A stretch of 64,000 nt of DNA from JABDGC01 sp964466595 (GTDB lineage Bacteria; Pseudomonadota; Gammaproteobacteria; DSM-16500). Every line of letters starts with the position of its first letter. Positions within the stretch are counted from its first letter, which is position 1. The stretch is from assembly GCA_964466595.1 (NCBI GenBank), contig CAYXNR010000002.1, positions 22,550 through 86,549 on the forward strand, read 5' to 3'. Of this stretch, positions 25,382-33,702 are shown piece after piece. The position numbers were made by a program, and so were the translations under genes. The notes under the pieces are model-generated. The model was not told where the DNA came from. It searched no databases and worked only from the letters and a program-made list of their open reading frames with translations.

Positions 25382-28300
25382 CTAGCCCTCAAGCAATTCC
25401 CCTATTAATCCCTCCACCACCACAATCCGTTCTTTTAACTCATGCTCATTTAAAGTAAAACGCAACTCCGTCGCACTCGCAAAGCGAAAGCGTTCTGGCT
25501 GTGCTTGAATAAGCTTAATTAAATGCCGCGGATCAATAGAGGTCTTTTCATGAAATTCAATTTTTCCGCCCTTAGTGTTTGCTTCAAGCTTTTTGATACC
25601 GCAGGACAATAATTTCAATTTGAGTTCACTTAAGGCGAATAAATTTTTAAGTGCAGCCGGCAATAAACCAAAACGATCAATCATCTCAACCTGAAGTTCA
25701 TCTAAGGCTCGAACGGTTTTAGCGCTGGCGATTTTTTTATAAAATTGTAAACGTAGTGTGACATCCTCCAGATAAGATTCTGGAATCAAAGCTGTAATTT
25801 GCAAATCAATTTCAACAGTCGTTGCTCTTTCCGCTTGCCAATCTGGCTCCTGTCCTGATTTTAAGGCAGCAACAGCGCGAGCGAGATAATCACTATAAAG
25901 GCTAAACCCAATTTCTTGCATATTCCCACTTTGTTCCTCACCCAGAAGTTCCCCAGCACCACGAATTTCTAAATCATGTGTTGCCAAGCTAAACCCTACA
26001 CCAAGCTCACCCAGCGAGGCGAGGGCATCAAGACGTTTAAGCGCATCTCTTGTGATCAGTTTCCGGGATGAAATCAGAAGATAGGCATAGGCTTGATGAT
26101 GTGAACGACCAACCCGTCCGCGTAATTGATGTAATTGCGCCAAACCAAACTTGTCGGCACGGTGAATGATGATGGTATTTGCCGTTGGAATATCAATGCC
26201 ACTTTCAATGATGGTTGTGCAAACCAAGACATTAAAGTGTCGGTGATAAAATTCAGACATGACCTGTTCCAATTCTCGTTCGCGCAACTGCCCATGGGCT
26301 ACAGCGATACGGGCTTCGGGAATGAGTTCATGGAGCTCCCGTGCTTTTTTATCAATAGTGGCTACTTCATTATGCACAAAAAACACCTGACCACCGCGTA
26401 AAATTTCTCGTTGCACAGCTTCCTGAATCAAGTGTTTTTCAGTTTCATGCACAAAGGTTTTGACAGAGAGGCGGCGTGCCGGTGGTGTTGCAATAATGGA
26501 TAAATCACGAATAGCAGCCAAGGCCATATTTAAGGTACGCGGAATAGGGGTTGCAGTCAGCGTCAGAATATCCACATCCGAGCGAAGTGCCTTTAAGCGT
26601 TCTTTTTGATGCACACCAAAAAGATGTTCTTCATCAATAATAACCAAACCGAGCGCTTTAAAAGAAACTTCCTTTTGCAGCAACTTGTGCGTACCAATTA
26701 AGATATCAACCTTACCCTCTCGCAGCTTCACTAAGGTTTTTTGTTGTGCTTGTGGACTACGAAAACGTGAAAGCACCTCAATTTGAATAGGCCAATCGGC
26801 GAAGCGATCTTGAAAACTGTTATAATGTTGCTGAGCAAGCAAGGTGGTGGGAACAAGAACGGCAACTTGTTTACCATTGTGCACCGCCAAAAAAGCAGCT
26901 CGCATGGCTACCTCAGTTTTGCCAAAGCCAACATCACCACAGATCAGACGATCCATGGGTCTGCTTGAGGTCATATCGCTAATCACTTCAGAAATGGCAC
27001 GTTTCTGATCAGCTGTTTCTTCGAAAGGAAAGGCCGCAGCAAATTGCTGATATTGTTCGTCAGGTAAGTGGAAGGCGAAACCCTGATGCGCGGCGCGGCG
27101 GGCATAGATATCCAAAAGCTCGGCTGCTACGTCTCGAGCTTTTTCTTCCGCCTTACGCTTGGCCTTCTGCCATTGTTCATTGCCGAGACTATGCAAGGGA
27201 GCCTGTTCCGGATCTGCCCCCGTATAGCGCGAAATGAGGTCCAAGGAAGAGATCGGAACATACAGCTTATCCCCCCTGGCATACTCCAAACAGAGAAAAT
27301 CGCCTAAGTGCTCACCAACTTTGAGAGTATGCAGTCCTTGATAGCGACCCACGCCGTGGTCGAGATGAACAACCGGATCGCCAATTTGTAATTCACTGAG
27401 ATTACGAATCAGTGCTTCAGTCTCAGTGCTTGCTCCCTTGCGCTCTGCGGCTTGTTTAATACGTTTGCCAAATAATTCTGTTTCGGTGATCACTGCAAGG
27501 GGCGGTTCTTGTATACGAAATCCTGCTTCGAGGGGAGCAATAAGCAGACCATGGGGTTTCTCAGATTGGAGAAAATCCTGCCAAGTCGTAAAAAATGAAG
27601 GAAAAATCGAAAGCTTTCCAAGGGCTTGTGTTAAAATTTCTCGTCGACCGATGCTTTCCGCACAAAATAAAATGCGCCCTGAATAGTCTCGCATAAAATC
27701 TTGCAAAGTCGAGGCTGTTAAACTTGTTTTCTGCTCAATAGCTAGAGCGGGCATAGCTTCTACAGCAAAGGAAGGAGCTTGGAGAGCTTGCGCCTCCTCC
27801 GAGAGCAGCAGTTCAAGCTGTGGATACTGAGACAGACGTTTTTGAAATTCTTCTACCGATAAAAACAAGTGCTCGGGCGGCAATAAAGGATGGGTATGAT
27901 CATGCCGTCTTTCTTCGTAGCGATGTTGAAGCTCCTGCCAGAAATGTTTTGCCGCTTCCAAAGCATCGCCTACTGTTACAATTAAAGTATCTGGAGAAAG
28001 ATAATCAAAAAGTTCAGCAGTTTGATCAAAAAATAAGGGTAAATAATATTCAATGCCAGGAGGACTGATTCCCTCGCTGATATCCTGATAAAGCGGTGCT
28101 TGCAAAGGATTGCCGCTAAATTGGCTACGCCAGGCTGAGCGGAAATGTTCAATGGCCTCTTCATTTAAGGGAAATTCTTTGGCTGGCAGCAGTTGTATTT
28201 TTTCAACGGGAGTAAGTGAGCGTTGATTGTCAGGTGAAAAAGTACGAAGAGAATCGACTTCATTATCGAAAAGATCAATACGATAAGGAAGTGGAGATCC

Positions 28301-28846
28301 CATCGGAAAAATATCCATAATCGACCCACGGATAGCAAATTCACCATGTTCTCTGACTTGATTAACACAATAGTAGCCGGCTTGAGTCAGGCGTTTACGC
28401 GTTGCCTCCAGATCTAAGCGATCCCCCTTAGCCAATAAAAAAGTATGCGCTTCGAGAAAAGAACGAGGAGAAAGACGGTGCAAAAGGGTGGCAATGGTGG
28501 TAATCACAGCGCCTTGCTGCAAGGCCGGCATTTTATAGAGAGTCGCAAGACGCTCAGAAATAAGATCCTGATGTGGAGAAAAACGATCATAGGGCAGAGT
28601 TTCCCGATCAGGAAAATGAAGCAGGGTAGAAGTAGTTGGCAGAAAGAAAGCCAGCTCACGATCTAATTGGGCGGCTAAGAGACTATCTTGAACCAGAATA
28701 AGTATAGGATGCTGAGCCTGAGCCAAAATCTCGCTAAGCAGGTAACTCATGCTGGCTTGAGCTAGCATGGGCCATCGGCTGATCTCTCCCTTTGAGGGGA
28801 GAGATATAAAACGATTCTTTATTGCTGGCATGTATTTTAATTGCAC
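25382..28846 (-). CDS. mfd: Transcription-repair coupling factor Mfd
   Basis: Releases RNA polymerase stalled at DNA damage and recruits UvrA. At 1154 residues it is full length. In order: a UvrB-like N-terminal part, the RNA-polymerase interaction region beginning DPVVHLDHGVGRYQGL, then the translocase with Walker A CGDVGFGKTEVAMRA, DEEH box IIDEEHLFG, TATPIPRTLNMAL, and the TRCF C-terminal domain. Translation begins with GTG at 28846, or possibly the ATG five codons on. It lies 3 bases after the stop of an ankyrin-type gene in the same direction and may share its transcript. Confidence 0.96.
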   Translation of the reverse strand: MQLKYMPAIKNRFISLPSKGEISRWPMLAQASMSYLLSEILAQAQHPILILVQDSLLAAQLDRELAFFLPTTSTLLHFPDRETLPYDRFSPHQDLISERLATLYKMPALQQGAVITTIATLLHRLSPRSFLEAHTFLLAKGDRLDLEATRKRLTQAGYYCVNQVREHGEFAIRGSIMDIFPMGSPLPYRIDLFDNEVDSLRTFSPDNQRSLTPVEKIQLLPAKEFPLNEEAIEHFRSAWRSQFSGNPLQAPLYQDISEGISPPGIEYYLPLFFDQTAELFDYLSPDTLIVTVGDALEAAKHFWQELQHRYEERRHDHTHPLLPPEHLFLSVEEFQKRLSQYPQLELLLSEEAQALQAPSFAVEAMPALAIEQKTSLTASTLQDFMRDYSGRILFCAESIGRREILTQALGKLSIFPSFFTTWQDFLQSEKPHGLLIAPLEAGFRIQEPPLAVITETELFGKRIKQAAERKGASTETEALIRNLSELQIGDPVVHLDHGVGRYQGLHTLKVGEHLGDFLCLEYARGDKLYVPISSLDLISRYTGADPEQAPLHSLGNEQWQKAKRKAEEKARDVAAELLDIYARRAAHQGFAFHLPDEQYQQFAAAFPFEETADQKRAISEVISDMTSSRPMDRLICGDVGFGKTEVAMRAAFLAVHNGKQVAVLVPTTLLAQQHYNSFQDRFADWPIQIEVLSRFRSPQAQQKTLVKLREGKVDILIGTHKLLQKEVSFKALGLVIIDEEHLFGVHQKERLKALRSDVDILTLTATPIPRTLNMALAAIRDLSIIATPPARRLSVKTFVHETEKHLIQEAVQREILRGGQVFFVHNEVATIDKKARELHELIPEARIAVAHGQLRERELEQVMSEFYHRHFNVLVCTTIIESGIDIPTANTIIIHRADKFGLAQLHQLRGRVGRSHHQAYAYLLISSRKLITRDALKRLDALASLGELGVGFSLATHDLEIRGAGELLGEEQSGNMQEIGFSLYSDYLARAVAALKSGQEPDWQAERATTVEIDLQITALIPESYLEDVTLRLQFYKKIASAKTVRALDELQVEMIDRFGLLPAALKNLFALSELKLKLLSCGIKKLEANTKGGKIEFHEKTSIDPRHLIKLIQAQPERFRFASATELRFTLNEHELKERIVVVEGLIGELLEG

Positions 28847-28849
28847 TTC

Positions 28850-31189
28850 TTATTTAGGCTTAGGAGTAGTAGTATTATTCATATAATCTCGCATATCGAG
28901 ACTATCTAAATACACCTGATCTGACAAGCCTGTCTGTTGTTGATAAGCCAGCGTTTCTTCCAAACTGTTGAGTATATAATTTAACCTACGAAGATAAGAT
29001 GATTGGAATGGATTATTATGTTTGCCTTTTCTATTATCAATCTTTTTCTTCGCTTCACTTTCAACTACTAACTGAGGTAGCTGAGAATTGACTTCCTTCG
29101 ACTCTTTTTCTTCTTCAACCTGTAGCTGAGGTAGCTGAGAATTGACTTCATTCGACTCTTTTTCTTCTTCAACCTGTAGCTGAGGTAGCTGAGAATTGAC
29201 TTCATTCAACCTTTTTTTCTTTTCAACCTGTAACTGAGGTAAATGAGAATTTACTTCATCAAACCTCTCAAATTCTCCTTTAATTTTTTTATAGAATAAT
29301 CTGAAATCTTCAGTGGTTTTCAAGCTTTGAGTAGAAAGCTCGAGATAAAGTCCTCTAGCCTCAGTACAATAACGCCTTCCCCAATGAAAGTTGAAAGCAC
29401 GACGCAGTAAGTGCCCGTATTCCCCTCTTGTGCACTGAGTAAAAAAAGAGGGTAGCCACCCCTTTGGCGCATAATAATCTTTTATAAGACTTAAGGCGGC
29501 ACGTGATTTGATTTGATCTCCGATGGAAAGAGGTAAAAGTGCTTTGCCCGCCTGATTTGTTTTTACCGGATATTCTATTACTTTGTTGCTATGATGATTA
29601 GCAAGGTCAGGTGTGTGATAGAGCCTGATGATGCTTTCTAAATTATAATTTTCATCCTGCTTAAACTCCTCTTGTTCTGGCTGATTGGCAAATAAATCCG
29701 CAGCCTCATCTTGCTTAAACTCCTCTTGTTCTTGCTGATCGGCCAATAAATCCACAGCCTCATCTTGCTTAAACTCTTCTTGTTTTAGCTGATCAGCAAA
29801 TAAATTCGCAGCCTTATCTGGTGTTAAAGCAATATCTTCTCCAGCTTTGAGCTTGCTAAAAGCATCCATTAAGGATTTGTTTTCCTTCAGAGCTTTCACT
29901 AGCTCATCATTTAAAATCGTTTCAGTCCATTTGTGACCGTAGCCATAGATACTAAATTGCTCTTTTTCCACAGTTCGAGCTCCAGCTCGAATTGTTTTCT
30001 TAATTAAAATAGGATCCTGTGGCTCAGGGAAACGCTCCTTCAATTTTTCCTCAGAAAGCGCTTGATCGCTTGCAAATAAAACAAGCCCATGACGCTGTCG
30101 TAAGCTTTCTCTTTCTTCATAGGCCTGGACACGTGCTTGATCGTTCTCTGCTGTTTTGTGAATTCTCGGACCCCAAAAGCTTTGTTTCTTGTTAAAAAAA
30201 AGATCATAGTAGTGACTGAGCTGATCTTTTTTTCTATTAAAGTCTAAGCTTACAGCAGTTGCTAGCATTTCTGTCTTGCGTTGTAAATGGTTACGCTTTG
30301 CAATTTCTGCTTTGGCGAGGTCTTCTTTAAGTTCCCTTGCATCTTTCGGTTTTCGGACTTCGATCTCCTGAACCAGATTTTTTATTCTGTCTAAAAGTGC
30401 TATTGGTTTTTGAGCATTGGCTTGTGGATCTTTCTCTTCATCCCCATTTTGAGCGGAAAGCTTGTTTCGGTAATCCTCAAGAAGAGACTGAAGGGTGTGA
30501 CTCTTATTTTCATCTTGCAGAACTGTATGTTCCAGAACTGTATGTTCCAGAACTGTATGGGGTAGTTGAAGTCGCGAAGATTTTTTAGAAGCTTCCTTCT
30601 GGGATGCAGACTGAGAATTTTGTTTTTGTGAGCCCGCTTGTAAAGCGGGCTTTTTAGTCTCTGAAGTCTCTTTGCTTGTTCCCTGAGTAGCTTCTCCTTC
30701 TAATTTTTTTGGTGAATCTTCTTTTTTAGAGGAGCTTTCGTTTTTTTGTGAAGCAACTGGCTTTTGTTGAACCATACTCAAAAATTCATTCAAAATTCTC
30801 ATATGACCCAGGCGTGCTGCATGCATAAAGGCATTATAGCCCTTATCATCACACAAACTTGGATCAGCGTTATGCTCATGATCTAGCAAAACAGTAGCAA
30901 GCGAGTGTTCGTTTTGAATCGTGGCTTCAATCAAGAGCGTTTTTTGATTCTGCTGTTGAGAATGTTGATTGACATCTTGTTTTCGGTCGAGACTTAAATC
31001 GTTTACCATCTTTGCTAGTGTTGCAAGCCGTTTTCTAGGTGGCTGAGTGAGCATCTCACCTTCTGAAGTAATCCAGGCTACCTGAGGTCCTGGTAGATTT
31101 ATTTCAGAACACGGGTCTATATTTTTTTCGAGGAAGTTTAAAACAGAAGAGACGCTTGCTGCTGGTGCTTGTTCTTTTCTCGTATCCAT
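28850..31189 (-). CDS. Ankyrin-repeat protein with internal tandem repeats (effector candidate)
   Basis: A 779-residue hydrophilic protein with no signal peptide or membrane span. Around residues 90-150, LLDHEHNADPSLCDDKGYNA followed by FMHAARLGHMRILNEFL reads as one to two ankyrin repeats. Next comes a Ser/Lys/Gln-rich linker (residues 150-220), three HTVLE units, then long charged helices likely to be coiled coil. Two blocks of 18-residue repeats lie further on (EEFKQDE type, and EVNSQLPQLQVEEE type near the C-terminus). Such composition is typical of Legionellales Dot/Icm effectors. It sits directly upstream of mfd. Activity unknown. Confidence 0.75.
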   Translation of the reverse strand: MDTRKEQAPAASVSSVLNFLEKNIDPCSEINLPGPQVAWITSEGEMLTQPPRKRLATLAKMVNDLSLDRKQDVNQHSQQQNQKTLLIEATIQNEHSLATVLLDHEHNADPSLCDDKGYNAFMHAARLGHMRILNEFLSMVQQKPVASQKNESSSKKEDSPKKLEGEATQGTSKETSETKKPALQAGSQKQNSQSASQKEASKKSSRLQLPHTVLEHTVLEHTVLQDENKSHTLQSLLEDYRNKLSAQNGDEEKDPQANAQKPIALLDRIKNLVQEIEVRKPKDARELKEDLAKAEIAKRNHLQRKTEMLATAVSLDFNRKKDQLSHYYDLFFNKKQSFWGPRIHKTAENDQARVQAYEERESLRQRHGLVLFASDQALSEEKLKERFPEPQDPILIKKTIRAGARTVEKEQFSIYGYGHKWTETILNDELVKALKENKSLMDAFSKLKAGEDIALTPDKAANLFADQLKQEEFKQDEAVDLLADQQEQEEFKQDEAADLFANQPEQEEFKQDENYNLESIIRLYHTPDLANHHSNKVIEYPVKTNQAGKALLPLSIGDQIKSRAALSLIKDYYAPKGWLPSFFTQCTRGEYGHLLRRAFNFHWGRRYCTEARGLYLELSTQSLKTTEDFRLFYKKIKGEFERFDEVNSHLPQLQVEKKKRLNEVNSQLPQLQVEEEKESNEVNSQLPQLQVEEEKESKEVNSQLPQLVVESEAKKKIDNRKGKHNNPFQSSYLRRLNYILNSLEETLAYQQQTGLSDQVYLDSLDMRDYMNNTTTPKPK
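29072..29265. repeat. 54-base tandem repeat, about four units
   Basis: Unit encodes 18 residues, EVNSQLPQLQVEEEKESN. Two central units are almost identical; outer units have diverged. It lies in frame inside the ankyrin-type gene, so length changes keep the frame. Confidence 0.9.
29651..29817. repeat. 54-base tandem repeat, three units
   Basis: Encodes three variants of an 18-residue acidic unit (QEEFKQDEAVDLLADQQE type). Same unit length as the repeat at 29072-29265 but unrelated sequence, in the same gene. Confidence 0.9.
30518..30559. repeat. 15-base tandem repeat, nearly three units
   Basis: CAGAACTGTATGTTC repeats, encoding HTVLE units in the ankyrin-type protein. The copies are nearly identical, suggesting recent slippage. 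Confidence 0.85.
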
Positions 31190-31302
31190 TTCTCCCCCTT
31201 CTCTGTAAATTTTCAGGCATTATAGTGGGCTATTGTTAAGCCAATATTAACGGATTATGTTAAAATGAGAGTTAAAGTAGAAACTCTACAAGAGGACAAA
31301 TC

Positions 31303-31722
31303 ATGACCATCTGGAAGCGAGAACTTGATCTTGCCCGTGCCTCAGAACGCTGCAAAAACACCATGGTCGATCATTTAGGTATCGAATTTATCAATTTTGG
31401 TGATGATTATTTGGCCGCCCGCATGCCGATTGATCATCGAACCAAACAACCCATCGGTATTATGCATGGTGGTGCTTCCTGCGCCTTGGCTGAAACCGTA
31501 GGCAGTACAGCGGCAAATTTTTGCGTTGATGAGGGCTATTATTGCGTAGGTTTGGATATCAATGTCAATCACATTCGCTCTATACGAGAAGGTTCAATTA
31601 TTGCAATAGCCAAGCCCTATCATATCGGCAAAAGTACGCAGGTGTGGGGAATTGATATTTTCGATGAACAGGAAAAAAGAATTTCGGTTAGTCGTTTGAC
31701 GATGGCTGTTTTAAAAGGCTAA
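31303..31722 (+). CDS. Hotdog-fold acyl-CoA thioesterase
   Basis: 139 residues of the PaaI/YdiI (1,4-dihydroxy-2-naphthoyl-CoA hydrolase-like) family. The active-site segment is GIMHGGASCALAETVGSTAA, with the catalytic Glu after Ala-Leu-Ala, and the strand GLDINVNHIRSIREG follows, as in relatives. It hydrolyses some acyl-CoA in the cytoplasm; the substrate cannot be fixed from sequence and a menaquinone role is not supported by neighbours. Its end overlaps the end of the convergent pdxA by 35 bases. Confidence 0.88.
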   Translation: MTIWKRELDLARASERCKNTMVDHLGIEFINFGDDYLAARMPIDHRTKQPIGIMHGGASCALAETVGSTAANFCVDEGYYCVGLDINVNHIRSIREGSIIAIAKPYHIGKSTQVWGIDIFDEQEKRISVSRLTMAVLKG

Positions 31723-32713
31723 GCGCTAATTCAATAGCTGTGTTCAAACTACTCGCATCAGCCCGAGCTGTCCCCGCCACATCCAAAGCCGTGCCATGAT
31801 CGACAGAAGTGCGAATAAAAGGAAGACCCAGGGTAACATTCACCGCCTTGCCAAAGCCCAGTGTTTTTACAACCGGCAAAGCCTGATCATGATACATCGC
31901 GAGAATAGCATCAGCTTCTTTAAGATATTTCTCTGTAAACAAAGTATCCGCTGAAAAAGGTCCCTTTAGTTTCATATTCTGGGCTCGCAATTTATTTAAG
32001 ACCGGATTAATCAAGTCTATTTCTTCTCTGCCAAGATAACCACCTTCTCCCGCATGTGGATTTAAGCCAGCGATAAAAATGCAAGGATCAGCTAGACCAA
32101 AGCGAGTGCGGAGCGCTTGTCGCAAAAGAACAATAGTCTGCTCTAGTTTTTTCGCAGTGATGGCCTGTGCTACTTCAGCTAAGGGAAGATGGGTCGTAAG
32201 CAGCGCCACTTTTAAGTCTCCGTTTTTCCATGAAGAGGTAAAAGATGATTTCACTACAAACAACATGAGAACTTGTTCGATATTGGCAGCTGCTGCGAAG
32301 AATTCAGTATGTCCTAAAAAAGAAAGACCGGCCTCATTTAAAATACCTTTATGCACCGGTGCTGTAACCAAAGCATCGACAGTTTTATTGAGAGCCGCGT
32401 CCGCTGCTATCGCAAGAATTTTTTCGACATAGCGCGCGTTTTTTTGATTTAATTTTCCAGCTTCACAGACTGCCTGTAATTCAACAGCAATTAATTTTAA
32501 ATGGCCAGGCGGGAGCGGCTTCGGAGCAGTATTTTTATCAAAAGGAAGGAGTGTTAAAGGAAGATTGAGTTGTTTAGCACGTGATAATAAAAGATCTTTA
32601 TCTCCGATAACAACAAGCTCAACTGGCCAGGCCCTTTGCGCTATTTGTGCGACAAGATCCGGACCCACACCAGCCGGTTCACCAGAAGTTATCAGAACGC
32701 GCGGAAGATTCAC
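31688..32713 (-). CDS. pdxA: 4-hydroxythreonine-4-phosphate dehydrogenase PdxA
   Basis: Vitamin B6 (pyridoxal phosphate) synthesis: NAD-dependent oxidation of 4-phosphohydroxy-threonine. The 341 residues show ITSGEPAGVGPDLV at the start, TAPVHKGILNEAG, GHTEFFA, AGLNPHAGEGG and MYHDQALPVVK, with metal-binding histidines in these motifs. It is the last gene of lptD-surA-pdxA; its ATG overlaps the surA stop by four bases. The usual next gene rsmA is absent, replaced by the convergent thioesterase. Confidence 0.96.
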   Translation of the reverse strand: MNLPRVLITSGEPAGVGPDLVAQIAQRAWPVELVVIGDKDLLLSRAKQLNLPLTLLPFDKNTAPKPLPPGHLKLIAVELQAVCEAGKLNQKNARYVEKILAIAADAALNKTVDALVTAPVHKGILNEAGLSFLGHTEFFAAAANIEQVLMLFVVKSSFTSSWKNGDLKVALLTTHLPLAEVAQAITAKKLEQTIVLLRQALRTRFGLADPCIFIAGLNPHAGEGGYLGREEIDLINPVLNKLRAQNMKLKGPFSADTLFTEKYLKEADAILAMYHDQALPVVKTLGFGKAVNVTLGLPFIRTSVDHGTALDVAGTARADASSLNTAIELALSLLKQPSSND

Positions 32714-33699
32714 GCGCTGGCCTTGTCATCAATTTCAATAAAAGCCTGACCGCGAGCTTTTCCCAACCAAGTTTGCATCGCTTCTTCAAATTTTCGCTGA
32801 AAAATAGCTTGTGCCACTTCTTGGCGCTCTGGTTTGCTACTATGAGCCTGAAGACTTCTTAAACCAAGTAATTGAATGAGATGAAAACCATTGGCGGTTT
32901 GAACCGGACCTGAAAAAGAATGAGGCTGCATGTGATTCACAAGCTCCGTAAAGGCTGTTGGAACCTCATCCAATTTACGCCAGCTGAGATCATTCGTTTG
33001 TACGGACTCTACTTCTGTCGCAGGTAATTGCTGAAGGGTTATGCCTTTGCGTAGTCTCGCGAGTAGCTCATCTGCAAATTTTTTAGCAATAGCAATTTCT
33101 TGCGGATTAGGAGAATCAGACAAAGGGATAAGAATATCCTGCAGATGATATTCTTTTTCGCCAGTCGTTTCCAATTGCGTGGTTCGTAGTGAATCATTTA
33201 TTTCTTCAGGAGAAATACTGATACGAGCGGCTACTTCACGTTGTTGCAAATGCTGTAAAATGAGGGATTCACGAATTTGCTTGCGATAAGCGCTGCTACT
33301 CAAACCCTCATGTGCGATTCTATCGTAAAATTCTTTTATCGAAAGATGGTTCTCCTCAGCAATTTTTTTGATAACCTGATCCAGTTCAGCATCTTTTACC
33401 TGAATGCCCAGCTGCTCTGCTGCCTCTAATTGCAGTTTATTATTGATTAATTGATCCAAGATTTGCTTATGTAAGGCCTTGGTTTCTGGCGGGCTCATAT
33501 TTTGAGCCGCCATTTGATTTCTAGCGATACGGGTTGCTTGATTTAATTCAGTTTGCGTAATCACAGAGTCATTTACAATAGCAACAATCTTATCCAAGGC
33601 CTTCTCGCCTTGTTTTAAGGCAGGCTGAGCCAAAGACTCCTGACAAGGTCCGAGAAGCAGTAGTATGCTTAGTAAAATAAAATGCAGTGTCGATTTCAT
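32710..33699 (-). CDS. surA: Periplasmic chaperone/prolyl isomerase SurA, one parvulin domain
   Basis: 329 residues against about 430 in E. coli. A signal peptide (MKSTLHFILLSILLLLGPCQ) leads into the SurA N-terminal chaperone domain: ALDKIVAIVNDSVITQTELN, then LHKQILDQLINNKLQLEAAE. Only one parvulin domain follows (YHLQDILIPL through GPVQTANGFHLIQLLG, about residues 178-276) before the closing helix, so the second isomerase domain is lacking. It helps fold outer-membrane proteins, including LptD encoded 3 bases upstream. Reduction to one domain should leave chaperone function, which resides mainly in the N- and C-terminal parts. Confidence 0.93.
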   Translation of the reverse strand: MKSTLHFILLSILLLLGPCQESLAQPALKQGEKALDKIVAIVNDSVITQTELNQATRIARNQMAAQNMSPPETKALHKQILDQLINNKLQLEAAEQLGIQVKDAELDQVIKKIAEENHLSIKEFYDRIAHEGLSSSAYRKQIRESLILQHLQQREVAARISISPEEINDSLRTTQLETTGEKEYHLQDILIPLSDSPNPQEIAIAKKFADELLARLRKGITLQQLPATEVESVQTNDLSWRKLDEVPTAFTELVNHMQPHSFSGPVQTANGFHLIQLLGLRSLQAHSSKPERQEVAQAIFQRKFEEAMQTWLGKARGQAFIEIDDKASA

Positions 33700-33702
33700 A
33701 AA

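Noticed and set aside
29072..30559. Regular repeats suggesting a CRISPR array or intergenic satellite
   Set aside because: The units are contiguous without unique spacers and stay in one reading frame of the ankyrin-type protein.
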